Shown: positions 15,960 to 24,810 of the stretch, in pieces
How positions within the stretch are numbered: the first letter of the stretch is position 1
How the letters are laid out: every line of letters begins with the position of its first letter
Source of the DNA: Actinopolymorpha cephalotaxi
GTDB lineage: Bacteria; Actinomycetota; Actinomycetes; Propionibacteriales; Actinopolymorphaceae
Length of the DNA stretch: 64,000 nt
NCBI RefSeq assembly: GCF_013408535.1
Contig: NZ_JACBZA010000001.1
Span: 1,572,850-1,636,849 of the forward strand
Reading direction: 5' to 3'
Position numbers and translations under genes: made by a program
Notes under the pieces: model-generated
Told to the model about the DNA's origin: nothing
Database searches by the model: none
Seen by the model: the letters and a program-made list of their open reading frames with translations, nothing else

Positions 15960-17279
15960 GTGGCGAAACTGGTCGCGGTCGACGTACACGACGTGCGGTT
16001 CCCGACGTCCCGCGAGCTGCACGGCTCCGACGCCATGAACCCCGACCCCGACTACTCCGCGGCGTACGTCGTCCTGCGTACCAGCGATGGACCTGACGGA
16101 CACGGCTTCGCGTTCACCATCGGCCGGGGCAACGAGGTGCAGTGCGCGGCGATCCGGGCGCTCGCCCCGGCCCTGGTCGGCCGGGACGTCGAGGAGATCT
16201 GCGCCGACCTCGGCCGGGTCTACTTCGACCTGGTGGACGACTCGCAGTTTCGCTGGCTCGGCCCCGAGAAGGGCCTGATGCACATGGCGATCGGCGCGGT
16301 CGTCAACGCCGTCTGGGACCTCGCCGGCCGGCGCGCGGGCCTGCCGGTGTGGAAACTGCTCGCGGACCTGACGCCGGAGCAGATCGTCGGCCTGGTCGAC
16401 TGGCGCTACCTTCGCGACGCGCTCACCCCGGAGGAGGCGCTCGACCTGCTCCGGGCGGCCGAACCCGGCCGCGCCGCCCGCGAGGAACGCCTTCGTACGC
16501 ACGGACTCAAGGCGTACACCACCACGCCGGGCTGGCTCGGGTACGACGACGAGACGGTCGACCGGCTGTCCCGGCAGGCCGTCGCGGACGGGTTCGGGCA
16601 GATCAAGCTGAAGGTGGGCCGGGACGTCGACGACGACCGGCGCCGGCTCGGTGTGGCCCGCCGGGCGGTCGGCCCGGACGTCCGGATCGCCGTGGACGCC
16701 AACCAGTGCTGGGACGTCGCGGAGGCGGTCCGCTGGGTGGACCGGTTGCGTGACTTCGACCTGTGGTGGGTGGAGGAGCCGACCTCACCCGACGACGTGC
16801 TCGGCCACGCCGCGATCCGGCGGGGGATCGCGCCGATCCGGGTGGCGACCGGTGAGCACGCCCAGAACCGCGTCATCGTCAAGCAGCTGTTGCAGGCGGG
16901 CGCGATCGACGTCCTGCAGCCGGACGCGGCCCGGGTCGGCGGGGTGAACGAGAACATCGCGATCCTGCTGCTGGCCGCGAAGTTCGGTGTGCCCGTGTGC
17001 CCGCACGCCGGGGGCGTCGGCCTGTGCGAACTCGTGCAGCACCTGGCGATGTTCGACGAGGTGGCCGTCGCGGGGCACCGGCCGGACCGGGTGGTGGAGT
17101 ACGTCGACCACCTGCACGAGCACTTCGCCGACCCGGTACGGATCGTGGCCGGCGCCTACGCCGCGCCGACCGCGCCCGGCATGTCGGCGGAGCTGCTCCC
17201 GTCCACGCTCGCCGACTACCGCTACCCGGACGGTCCGGTGTGGGCGGGCTCGCCGGAACCGGCCGGCACGGTGGGATAG
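15960..17279 (+). CDS. L-fuconate dehydratase (enolase superfamily)
   Basis: The 439-residue protein dehydrates L-fuconate to 2-keto-3-deoxy-L-fuconate. Enolase-superfamily residues are visible: the K-x-K pair in QIKLKVGRD (Lys216/Lys218), metal ligands Asp246 (AVDANQCW), Glu272 (WVEEPTSP) and Glu299 (ATGEHAQN), and the catalytic His349 in CPHAGGVGL. The [16 protein letters not shown] and [10 protein letters not shown] blocks are characteristic of fuconate dehydratases, including the human ENOSF1 relative. GTG 15960 has GAGGAG 5 bases upstream. It is divergent from the L-fucose dehydrogenase operon. The later aldolase or dehydrogenase genes of the pathway are not in the window. The stop codon falls in a 15-bp tandem repeat. 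Confidence 0.93.
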   Translation: MAKLVAVDVHDVRFPTSRELHGSDAMNPDPDYSAAYVVLRTSDGPDGHGFAFTIGRGNEVQCAAIRALAPALVGRDVEEICADLGRVYFDLVDDSQFRWLGPEKGLMHMAIGAVVNAVWDLAGRRAGLPVWKLLADLTPEQIVGLVDWRYLRDALTPEEALDLLRAAEPGRAAREERLRTHGLKAYTTTPGWLGYDDETVDRLSRQAVADGFGQIKLKVGRDVDDDRRRLGVARRAVGPDVRIAVDANQCWDVAEAVRWVDRLRDFDLWWVEEPTSPDDVLGHAAIRRGIAPIRVATGEHAQNRVIVKQLLQAGAIDVLQPDAARVGGVNENIAILLLAAKFGVPVCPHAGGVGLCELVQHLAMFDEVAVAGHRPDRVVEYVDHLHEHFADPVRIVAGAYAAPTAPGMSAELLPSTLADYRYPDGPVWAGSPEPAGTVG

Positions 17280-17354
17280 GGACCGTGGGACAGGGACCCG
17301 TGGGATAGGGACCCGTGGGATAGGGACCCGTGGGATAGGGACCCGTGGGATAGG
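17271..17354. repeat. 15-bp tandem repeat, about 5.6 copies
   Basis: The unit gtgggatagggaccc is repeated from 17271 to 17354. The first copy is one base short, the second has one substitution, three are exact and the last is partial. The stop TAG of fuconate dehydratase (17277-17279) lies in the first copy and most units contain the same in-frame-capable tag. The repeat ends 6 bases before the stop of the convergent lipoprotein gene. Confidence 0.9.
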
Positions 17355-17359
17355 AGTCG

Positions 17360-17950
17360 TCAGCCGCGCAGCTTGACCACCCGGCCGGAGGACCCGTCGA
17401 CCAGCGGCCGGTCACCGACCGGCGTGTCCAGGTGGACGTCGACGGCGTCCTCCTTGATCACCTGGGCGCAGATCACGTCGCTCTTTCCGGGTGGGTCGCG
17501 GTGCAGCTTCACCACCACGGCGTCCGGGCGTTCGGTCACCTCGGCGCGGCGCAGGCCCGGCGAGCACGGCGTCGGCAGGGTGTAGTGCACCTTCAGCGTT
17601 CGTGCGGAGGGCGTGCCGTCGACGGCGTCCACCCGGATCAGCGGCTGCCAGGTGTCGCCGGGCGGATGCGCCGGTGGCATGCCGGGTTTGCCCGGGCCCT
17701 TGCCGCCCGGCGTACCGCTCGGGCTGGGGGAGGAGGTCGGCATGGCCGATTTCGTGGCCGAGGCGGTGGGCGACGGCGTGGGCGAGGCCGCCTGGTCGCC
17801 GGACTCGACGGCCGTACCGGCTCCGCACGAGGTGAGCAGGGCGAGTACGGCCAACGCGGCCAGGGTGGCCGGTGCACGGGCGGTGCCGGATGTGCGTACG
17901 CCGCGGAAAGTGCGGGTGGAGCGGGCGGAACCCGCGGACAGAGACCTCAT
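17360..17950 (-). CDS. Hypothetical secreted lipoprotein with Ser/Thr/Pro linker
   Basis: The 196-residue protein has a basic, long N-region and a hydrophobic core (ATLAALAVLALLTSC) ending in a lipobox, so it is probably a lipoprotein exported by Sec. A linker rich in Ser, Thr, Pro, Gly and Lys follows to about residue 100. A compact C-terminal domain of about 95 residues then contains two cysteines (PTPCSPGLRRAEV and DVICAQVIKED) that may form a disulfide. I do not recognise the family. ATG 17950 has GGGGGAA about 6 bases upstream and gives a credible signal peptide. It is divergent from adoK. The gene may belong with the cell-surface proteins often found near the cytochrome oxidase locus, but that is only positional. 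Confidence 0.7.
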   Translation of the reverse strand: MRSLSAGSARSTRTFRGVRTSGTARAPATLAALAVLALLTSCGAGTAVESGDQAASPTPSPTASATKSAMPTSSPSPSGTPGGKGPGKPGMPPAHPPGDTWQPLIRVDAVDGTPSARTLKVHYTLPTPCSPGLRRAEVTERPDAVVVKLHRDPPGKSDVICAQVIKEDAVDVHLDTPVGDRPLVDGSSGRVVKLRG

Positions 17951-18301
17951 GTGTTCCCCCGGGGACGTCGAGTTTGCCTGGCTTCGCCGGCGTACCGGCG
18001 AGGACCGGTGGTGCCGGACGACCACGGTGGAGCCGCGACCGGGGCGAACACCTGCCCGCCCGATGGACGCGGTCCCGCCGCCGCCGGTTCCGGTCGCCGG
18101 CTGGGCACGGGCCATCCGCACCGCCTCCGGAGCGCCGAGCGGACCGAGGGAGCCGAGGTGGCCGAGGCGGCCGAGGGGGAGGCGTGCGGGGAGACGGCCG
18201 GCCCGACCGGACTCGCCGGGACGAGCCCGGCGCCGACCGGGCCGGGCTGGGTATGGTGAGCTGCCGGTTCGCCGTCCGACCATTCCTAAGGGGAATTCTT
18301 C
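17951..18301. other. 351-bp divergent intergenic region upstream of adoK
   Basis: The stretch between the lipoprotein and adoK holds no credible gene. A 9-bp purine-rich microrepeat (gccgaggtg, gccgaggcg, gccgagggg) occurs around 18156-18182. The adoK ribosome-binding site AAGGGGAA is at about 18288-18295. No convincing -35/-10 pair could be read by eye. Confidence 0.5.
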
Positions 18302-19303
18302 GTGCCAATCGCGGTTACCGGGTCGATCGCCACCGACCACCTCATGACGTTCGGCGGCAAGTTCCGCGACTCGCTCGTGGTCGACCAGCTGGACAAGATC
18401 TCGGTGTCCTTCCTCGCCGACGACCTCGAGGTGCGCCGGGGTGGCGTCGCCGCCAACATCGCGTTCGGCATGGCCTGCCTCGGCCTGGACCCGGTCCTCG
18501 TCGGCGCGGTCGGCCACGACTTCGCCGACTACCGTTCGTGGCTGGAGCGACACGGCGTCGACTGCGGCTCGGTGCACACCAGTGACGAACACCACACCGC
18601 GAGATTCGTGTGTACGACCGACTCCTCGCACGCCCAGATCGCCACGTTCTACCCCGGCGCGATGAGCGAGGCCAGGAAGATCGAGCTCGCACCGGTCGCC
18701 GATCGCGTCGGCGGGCTCGACCTGGTGGTGGTCGGCGCCAACGACCCCGAGGCGATGCGCCGGCACACCGACGAGTGCCGTGACCGCGGCTACGCGTTCG
18801 CCGCCGACCCCTCCCAGCAGCTGGCCTGGTCCGACGGCGAGCTGATCCGGGAGCTGATCGACGGCGCCACGTACTTCCTCTCCAACGAGTACGAATCCGC
18901 GCTGACCGAGCAGAAGACCGGCTGGAACACCGAGGAGATCCTGACCAGGGTCGGCGTGGTCGTCACCACGCTCGGCTCGGAGGGTGTCCGCATCCACCGC
19001 AAGGGCGAGGCGCCCATCCACGTGGGGGTCGCACCTGTGCGGGGCCTGGTCGACCCCACCGGCGTGGGCGACGGCTTCCGTGCCGGTTTCCTGGCCTCGG
19101 TCGGCTGGGGGCTCGACCTCGAGCGCGCCGCCCAGGTCGGCTGCCTGCTCGCGGCGCACGTGATCGAGACCGTCGGCCCGCAGGAGTACCACCTCACCCG
19201 GGAGACCTTCCTCGGCCGGCTCGCCGAGGCGTACGGCGACGACGCCGCGGCCGACGTCGAGCCCATGCTCACCCGCGTCCAGGAGAAGATCACCGGCTCC
19301 TGA
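18302..19303 (+). CDS. adoK: Adenosine kinase AdoK-like PfkB-family kinase
   Basis: The 333-residue PfkB-family sugar kinase closely follows the mycobacterial adenosine kinase (Rv2202c type), which phosphorylates adenosine to AMP. Shared blocks are the start IAVTGSIATDHLMTF, RRGGVAANIAFGMACLG, FYPGAMSEARKIELA, VVGANDPEAM, FAADPSQQLA, and the catalytic DPTGVGDGFRAGF near the C-terminus, whose Asp acts as base. GTG 18302 is supported by AAGGGGAA about 7 bases upstream. It sits directly before ctaC, as in many actinobacteria. It is cytoplasmic. Other nucleoside or sugar substrates cannot be excluded from sequence alone, but the resemblance to AdoK is strong. Confidence 0.9.
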   Translation: MPIAVTGSIATDHLMTFGGKFRDSLVVDQLDKISVSFLADDLEVRRGGVAANIAFGMACLGLDPVLVGAVGHDFADYRSWLERHGVDCGSVHTSDEHHTARFVCTTDSSHAQIATFYPGAMSEARKIELAPVADRVGGLDLVVVGANDPEAMRRHTDECRDRGYAFAADPSQQLAWSDGELIRELIDGATYFLSNEYESALTEQKTGWNTEEILTRVGVVVTTLGSEGVRIHRKGEAPIHVGVAPVRGLVDPTGVGDGFRAGFLASVGWGLDLERAAQVGCLLAAHVIETVGPQEYHLTRETFLGRLAEAYGDDAAADVEPMLTRVQEKITGS

Positions 19304-19496
19304 GCGCACCGTCCACCCGCCGGACGGGCGCGGCGCCGTGCACCCTGAGCGGACCGTCCGTCCGCCGGGAGGGGCGTCGCGGTGCGTACAAGTCCTGCGA
19401 GTAGGGTTTCTGTCGCTGATACGAGGTTGCGCCGCTGTGCACCCGGTGGGTCTGTGTAGTCGCCGGTGCGGAGGGTCTGAGGGAGAAAGGCATCCC

Positions 19497-20356
19497 GTGA
19501 GGTCGAACGCTGGCGAACGCGCTCCGCGCCCGATTCTGCGCAGGGCGTCCGTGGCGTCGCTCGTAGGCATCGCACTGCTGGTGGTGAGTGGATGCTCCAC
19601 CGAGCAGCTCGACACCTGGAAGCGGGGCGGCATGCCCCCGCCGGCGAGTGACCGGGCCACCCACACCCTGAGTCTGTGGCAGGGCGCCTGGATCGCCGCG
19701 CTCGCGGTCGGCGTGCTGGTCTGGGGGCTGATCATCTGGGCGGTGATCGCCTACCGCCGCCGGGACGACTCCGTTCCGCCGCAGGTCCGTTACCACCTGC
19801 CGATCGAGATCCTCTACTCCGCGGTCCCGTTCGTGATCATCGCGGTGCTGTTCTTCTTCACCGTGCGCGACCAGAACGCCATCCTCAAGGTCGACAAGAA
19901 CGAGCCGCCGGCCACCGTCGTCAACGTCGTCGGCCAGCAGTGGAGCTGGACGTTCAACTACGAGAACGCTCCCGGCGTCGGCACGGTGTGGGAGACGGGG
20001 AACCCCGAGCACCTCCCGACGCTCTACCTTCCCGTGGGCAAGAAGGTCGGTTTCAAGCTCAACTCACCCGATGTGGTGCACTCCTTCTTCATCCCGGCGT
20101 TCCTGTTCAAGATGGACGTCTTCCCGGGCAAGACCAACTACTTCGAGCTGACCCCCACCAAGGAGGGTGAGTTCGCCGGCAAGTGCGCCGAGCTCTGCGG
20201 TGTCTACCACTCCCGGATGCTGTTCACCGTGCACGTGGTGAGCCAGGAGAAGTACGACGCGCACCTGCGCCAGCTCAAGGCCAAGGGCCAGACGGGCCTG
20301 AACCTCGGCGGCGCGGCTACACGCACCCAGCAGGGTCTGCAGGTGGAGGGAACCAA

Positions 20357-20360
<4 letters not shown>
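19497..20360 (+). CDS. ctaC: Cytochrome c oxidase subunit II
   Basis: The 287-residue lipoprotein is the CuA-bearing subunit of the aa3 oxidase, which receives electrons from the bc1 complex. A signal peptide ends in the lipobox VSGC. Two transmembrane helices follow (about residues 60-85 and 105-125), then a periplasm-side cupredoxin domain. CuA ligands are seen in DVVHSF and [15 protein letters not shown] 19497 is preceded by GGGAGAAAGG and gives the proper signal peptide, whereas an upstream in-frame start at 19338 would not. The stop overlaps the ctaD start in GTGA. Together with ctaD and ctaF it forms one operon closed by the terminator at 22582. Confidence 0.96.
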
Positions 20361-22131
<1,771 letters not shown>

Positions 22132-22135
<4 letters not shown>

Positions 22136-22527
22136 AGGCCGAGGGATACATCTTCGCGATCCTGACCGGATTCTTCGTGCTCGTCACGCCCATCTACTGG
22201 TTTCTGTCCCACGACCCGACGGGGACCAGCGCGCTGGTGATGACCACGTTGCTCGCCGCCCTGGTGGCGTTCTACGTGCTCCTCACGGCCCGACGGGTGG
22301 GCCCGCGCCCGGAGGACCGCAAGGACGCCGAGATCGCGGAGGGGGCCGGCGAACTCGGCTTCTTCAGCCCGCACAGCTGGTGGCCGCTGGCCTGCGCGGC
22401 GTCCTTGTCGGTGGTCGTCCTGGGCATCGTCTTCGGTTGGTGGCTCTTCATCATCGGTGCCGCGGTGGGCGCGGTGTCCGTGCTCGGCATGGTCTTCGAG
22501 TACTACCGCGGGGAGCACGCGCACTGA
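22132..22527 (+). CDS. ctaF: Actinobacterial cytochrome c oxidase subunit IV
   Basis: The 131-residue protein has four predicted membrane helices and begins with the characteristic [18 protein letters not shown] of CtaF, the small accessory subunit specific to actinobacterial aa3 oxidases in the bc1-aa3 supercomplex. The motif [13 protein letters not shown] in the middle and the ending [11 protein letters not shown] are typical. It starts with GTG in a GTGA overlap with ctaD. A strong terminator lies 55 bases downstream of its stop, so it is the last gene of the ctaCDF operon. Confidence 0.93.
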
Positions 22528-22581
22528 TCGACGCTCGCTGAATGCGGGTCGGCTCACACCCACCCGTCGGCGTCCTGGAAG

Positions 22582-22618
22582 CGAGGGGCCGGTCCACAGG
22601 GACCGGCCCCTCGTTCTG
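22582..22618 (+). terminator. Rho-independent-type terminator of ctaC-ctaD-ctaF
   Basis: Perfect 14-bp arms (cgaggggccggtcc at 22582-22595 and its complement at 22600-22613) flank a four-base loop, acag, and are followed by ttctg. This is the strongest hairpin in the gap between ctaF and the L,D-transpeptidase gene. Confidence 0.88.
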
Positions 22619-22762
22619 TGTTCGGTTGATCCGGTTCAGTATCCTTTACCAGGACACGCCTACTCATGTGCAACTTCCCGGGGGATCGAGACGTCTTCCA
22701 CCCGGAGGTCCCTGCAGGGGGGATCGACCTGCTTGAGTAGGACCGCCGGGACGGGAGCATTC

Positions 22763-23980
22763 ATGGGGAATCGGGGGCGCATGCGGTCAACGGTGCGTAA
22801 AGCAGGGGTGCTGGCAGCGATGCTGGCAATAGTGCTGGTGGTCGGTTGTCAGTCGCAGTCCACGGGGAATCCGATCGAGGCCAACGCCAATCCGGGCGAC
22901 CGGTCGGCGGCGACTCCCAAGAAGACGGCAGCACCGGCGAAGGTCGCGCTTTCGGCGAAGGAGTCGGCGAAGGTGGCACTCACCGATCCGGTGAAGGTCT
23001 CCGTCAGTGGCGGAAAGCTCGACGAGGTGACGGTCACCAGCGAGGGCGTCGACGACCTCCAGGGATCGATGAACGCCGCCAGGACGCTCTGGACCGCCAA
23101 GGCCGGCGCGCTTCTGCCGGGCAGAACCTACAAGGTCGAGGCGATCGCCAAGAACTCCGAAGGGCGGCCGACAGGCCTCCACCAGAGCTTCACCACGGCA
23201 CCGCCGGCCAAGGTGCTGGGCACCGACGTCACCCCGCTGAACGGCTACAACGTCGGCGTGGGGATGCCGGTCATCGTGAAGTTCAGCGAGCCTGTCGAAA
23301 ACCGTGCCGCGGCGCAGAAGCGGCTGGTGCTGGAGACGTCCAAGCCGGTCGAGGGCGCCTGGCACTGGTTCAGCGACTCCGAGGTTCACTACCGTCCGAG
23401 GACCTACTGGCCCGCGCACACCAACGTGACACTGAAGGTCAACACCAAGGACTTCGACGCCGGCAACGGGGCCTGGGGAATCAAGGACAAGGTCCGCCGC
23501 TTCAGCATCACCAACTCGGTGGTCACCAAGGTCGACCTCGACCGCACCCACACCGCGAAGGTCTACGTCGACGGCAAGTTGGCCCGCACGATCGACGTGA
23601 CCGGCGGAAAGAAGGGCTGGCGGACCCGCAACGGCACGAAGGTGATTCTGGAGAAGCGGGAGAACGTCCTCTTCAAGAACGAGGCCATCGGCGAGAAGGA
23701 GCACTACCGGCTGACCGGACGGTGGGCGCTCCGGCTGACCTGGAGTGGTGAGTTCCTGCACACCGCCACCTGGTCGACCGCCTCACAGGGCCACGCCAAT
23801 ACCAGCCATGGCTGCGTGGGCATGAGCACGCGTGACTCCGACTGGCTGTGGCACGTGGCCCACGTCGGTGACCCGGTGGAGGTGTCCAGCAAGCACGGCT
23901 CCCCGATGCAGACCACCGGCAACGGGTACGGCGACTGGAACATGTCCTGGAGCGACTGGAAGGCCGGCAGCGCGCTGTAG
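22763..23980 (+). CDS. L,D-transpeptidase lipoprotein (YkuD domain, Ig-like repeats)
   Basis: The 405-residue protein makes 3-3 cross-links in peptidoglycan outside the membrane. A signal peptide with lipobox VVGC gives Cys29 as the lipidated residue. A Lys/Ala-rich linker follows, then two Ig-like domains (about 65-145 and 150-250) and a C-terminal YkuD domain. The catalytic motif HTATWSTASQGHANTSHGC ends at Cys351 with His349, and a Trp/Gly-rich tail follows. This is the architecture of mycobacterial Ldt enzymes. ATG 22763 has GGGAG upstream. The gene has its own upstream gap after the ctaF terminator. No ordinary terminator follows; the 47-bp hairpin array begins 27 bases past its stop, so it forms the start of this gene's 3' untranslated region if transcribed. 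Confidence 0.92.
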   Translation: MGNRGRMRSTVRKAGVLAAMLAIVLVVGCQSQSTGNPIEANANPGDRSAATPKKTAAPAKVALSAKESAKVALTDPVKVSVSGGKLDEVTVTSEGVDDLQGSMNAARTLWTAKAGALLPGRTYKVEAIAKNSEGRPTGLHQSFTTAPPAKVLGTDVTPLNGYNVGVGMPVIVKFSEPVENRAAAQKRLVLETSKPVEGAWHWFSDSEVHYRPRTYWPAHTNVTLKVNTKDFDAGNGAWGIKDKVRRFSITNSVVTKVDLDRTHTAKVYVDGKLARTIDVTGGKKGWRTRNGTKVILEKRENVLFKNEAIGEKEHYRLTGRWALRLTWSGEFLHTATWSTASQGHANTSHGCVGMSTRDSDWLWHVAHVGDPVEVSSKHGSPMQTTGNGYGDWNMSWSDWKAGSAL

Positions 23981-24007
23981 GTGAGCGAGGCCGAACGGCT
24001 GAAGCGG

Positions 24008-24389
24008 GTCCCCTGTCCGCGAGGATGGGGGACTCGTTGCGTGTTCCCGGTGCGGTCCCCTGTCCGCGAGGATGGGGGACTCGTTGCGTGTTCCCGGTGC
24101 GGTCCCCTGTCCGCGAGGATGGGGGACTCGTTGCGTGTTCCCGGTGCGGTCCCCTGTCCGCGAGGATGGGGGACTCGTTGCGTGTTCCCGGTGCGGTCCC
24201 CTGTCCGCGAGGATGGGGGACTCGTTGCGTGTTCCCGGTGCGGTCCCCTGTCCGCGAGGATGGGGGACTCGTTGCGTGTTCCCGGTGCGGTCCCCTGTCC
24301 GCGAGGATGGGGGACTCGTTGCGTGTTCCCGGTGCGGTCCCCTGTCCGCGAGGATGGGGGACCCGTTGCGTGTCCCCGGTGCGGTCCGT
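24008..24389 (+). repeat. Array of eight 47-bp units, each a GNRA-capped hairpin
   Basis: Units start at 24008, 24055, 24102, 24149, 24196, 24243, 24290 and 24337, with a partial ninth at 24384. Seven look identical; the eighth has two T-to-C changes outside the stem. Each unit contains an 11-bp stem, gtcccctgtcc against ggatgggggac, closed by the loop gcga. Read as plus-strand RNA all 11 pairs form, including two G-U pairs, and the loop is a GNRA tetraloop. On the minus strand the two wobble positions become C-A mismatches and the loop is UCGC. All three plus frames stay open through the array only because 47 is not a multiple of three and the unit lacks stops; I do not call it coding. Confidence 0.93.
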
Positions 24390-24411
24390 TCGTGTTTCGC
24401 GGCCCTGCCGA

Positions 24412-24790
24412 TCAGGCGCCGGAGCCGGCGTGGACCGCGGTCGTCACCAAGGTGGTGTAGCCCATCGTGAAGCGCTCGCCCGGGCCGTCGAGCGCTTGGT
24501 CCACGGCCTTGGGGTTTCCGCCGTACGTTCCTCCGAAAACTGGATGAGGCCGTCGGTGTGGGGGAGCGGGTCCGGCCACCCGGCCGGCTCCCAGGTATCG
24601 AACGCCACTACCTCGACCGAGCCGCCCAGCCGCAGACACGGGCGAACGCTCTGCTGGAGTCCGCGGGCACCGGCACCGTGTCCCGACAACCTCACCAGCG
24701 TCCTGACCGCAGTGTTCGGGCCGGTGCCGTTGGCGATCCCTGAACAGCACTGTGCCGCAGCCACCAGGTGGTGGACCGCGGCACAGGTGC
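24412..24790 (-). pseudogene. Possible frameshifted remnant of an unrecognised gene
   Basis: The 420-bp stretch between the hairpin array and qcrB has no clean gene. Two overlapping minus-strand frames look partly protein-like. One has the segment SVEVVAFDTWEPAGWPD; the other, ending at 24412, has HPVFGGTYGGNPKAVDQAL and GERFTMGYTTLVTT. A frame change near 24560 would join them. The composition suggests decayed coding sequence rather than noise, but I recognise no family and see no start site. Confidence is low. Confidence 0.25.
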
Positions 24791-24810
24791 GGGTGCGCTG
24801 GGGGCGCCTC

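Noticed and set aside
17951-19735. Long minus-strand frame extending from the lipoprotein gene across adoK
   Set aside because: It overlaps a clear adoK on the other strand. The signal peptide start at 17950 defines the real gene.
22620-22760. Riboswitch upstream of the L,D-transpeptidase
   Set aside because: The G-rich leader was compared with the ydaO blocks seen at 36,850-37,012, but the conserved segments are missing.
24008-24389. CRISPR array
   Set aside because: There are no variable spacers; the whole 47-bp unit is repeated, and no cas genes are nearby.
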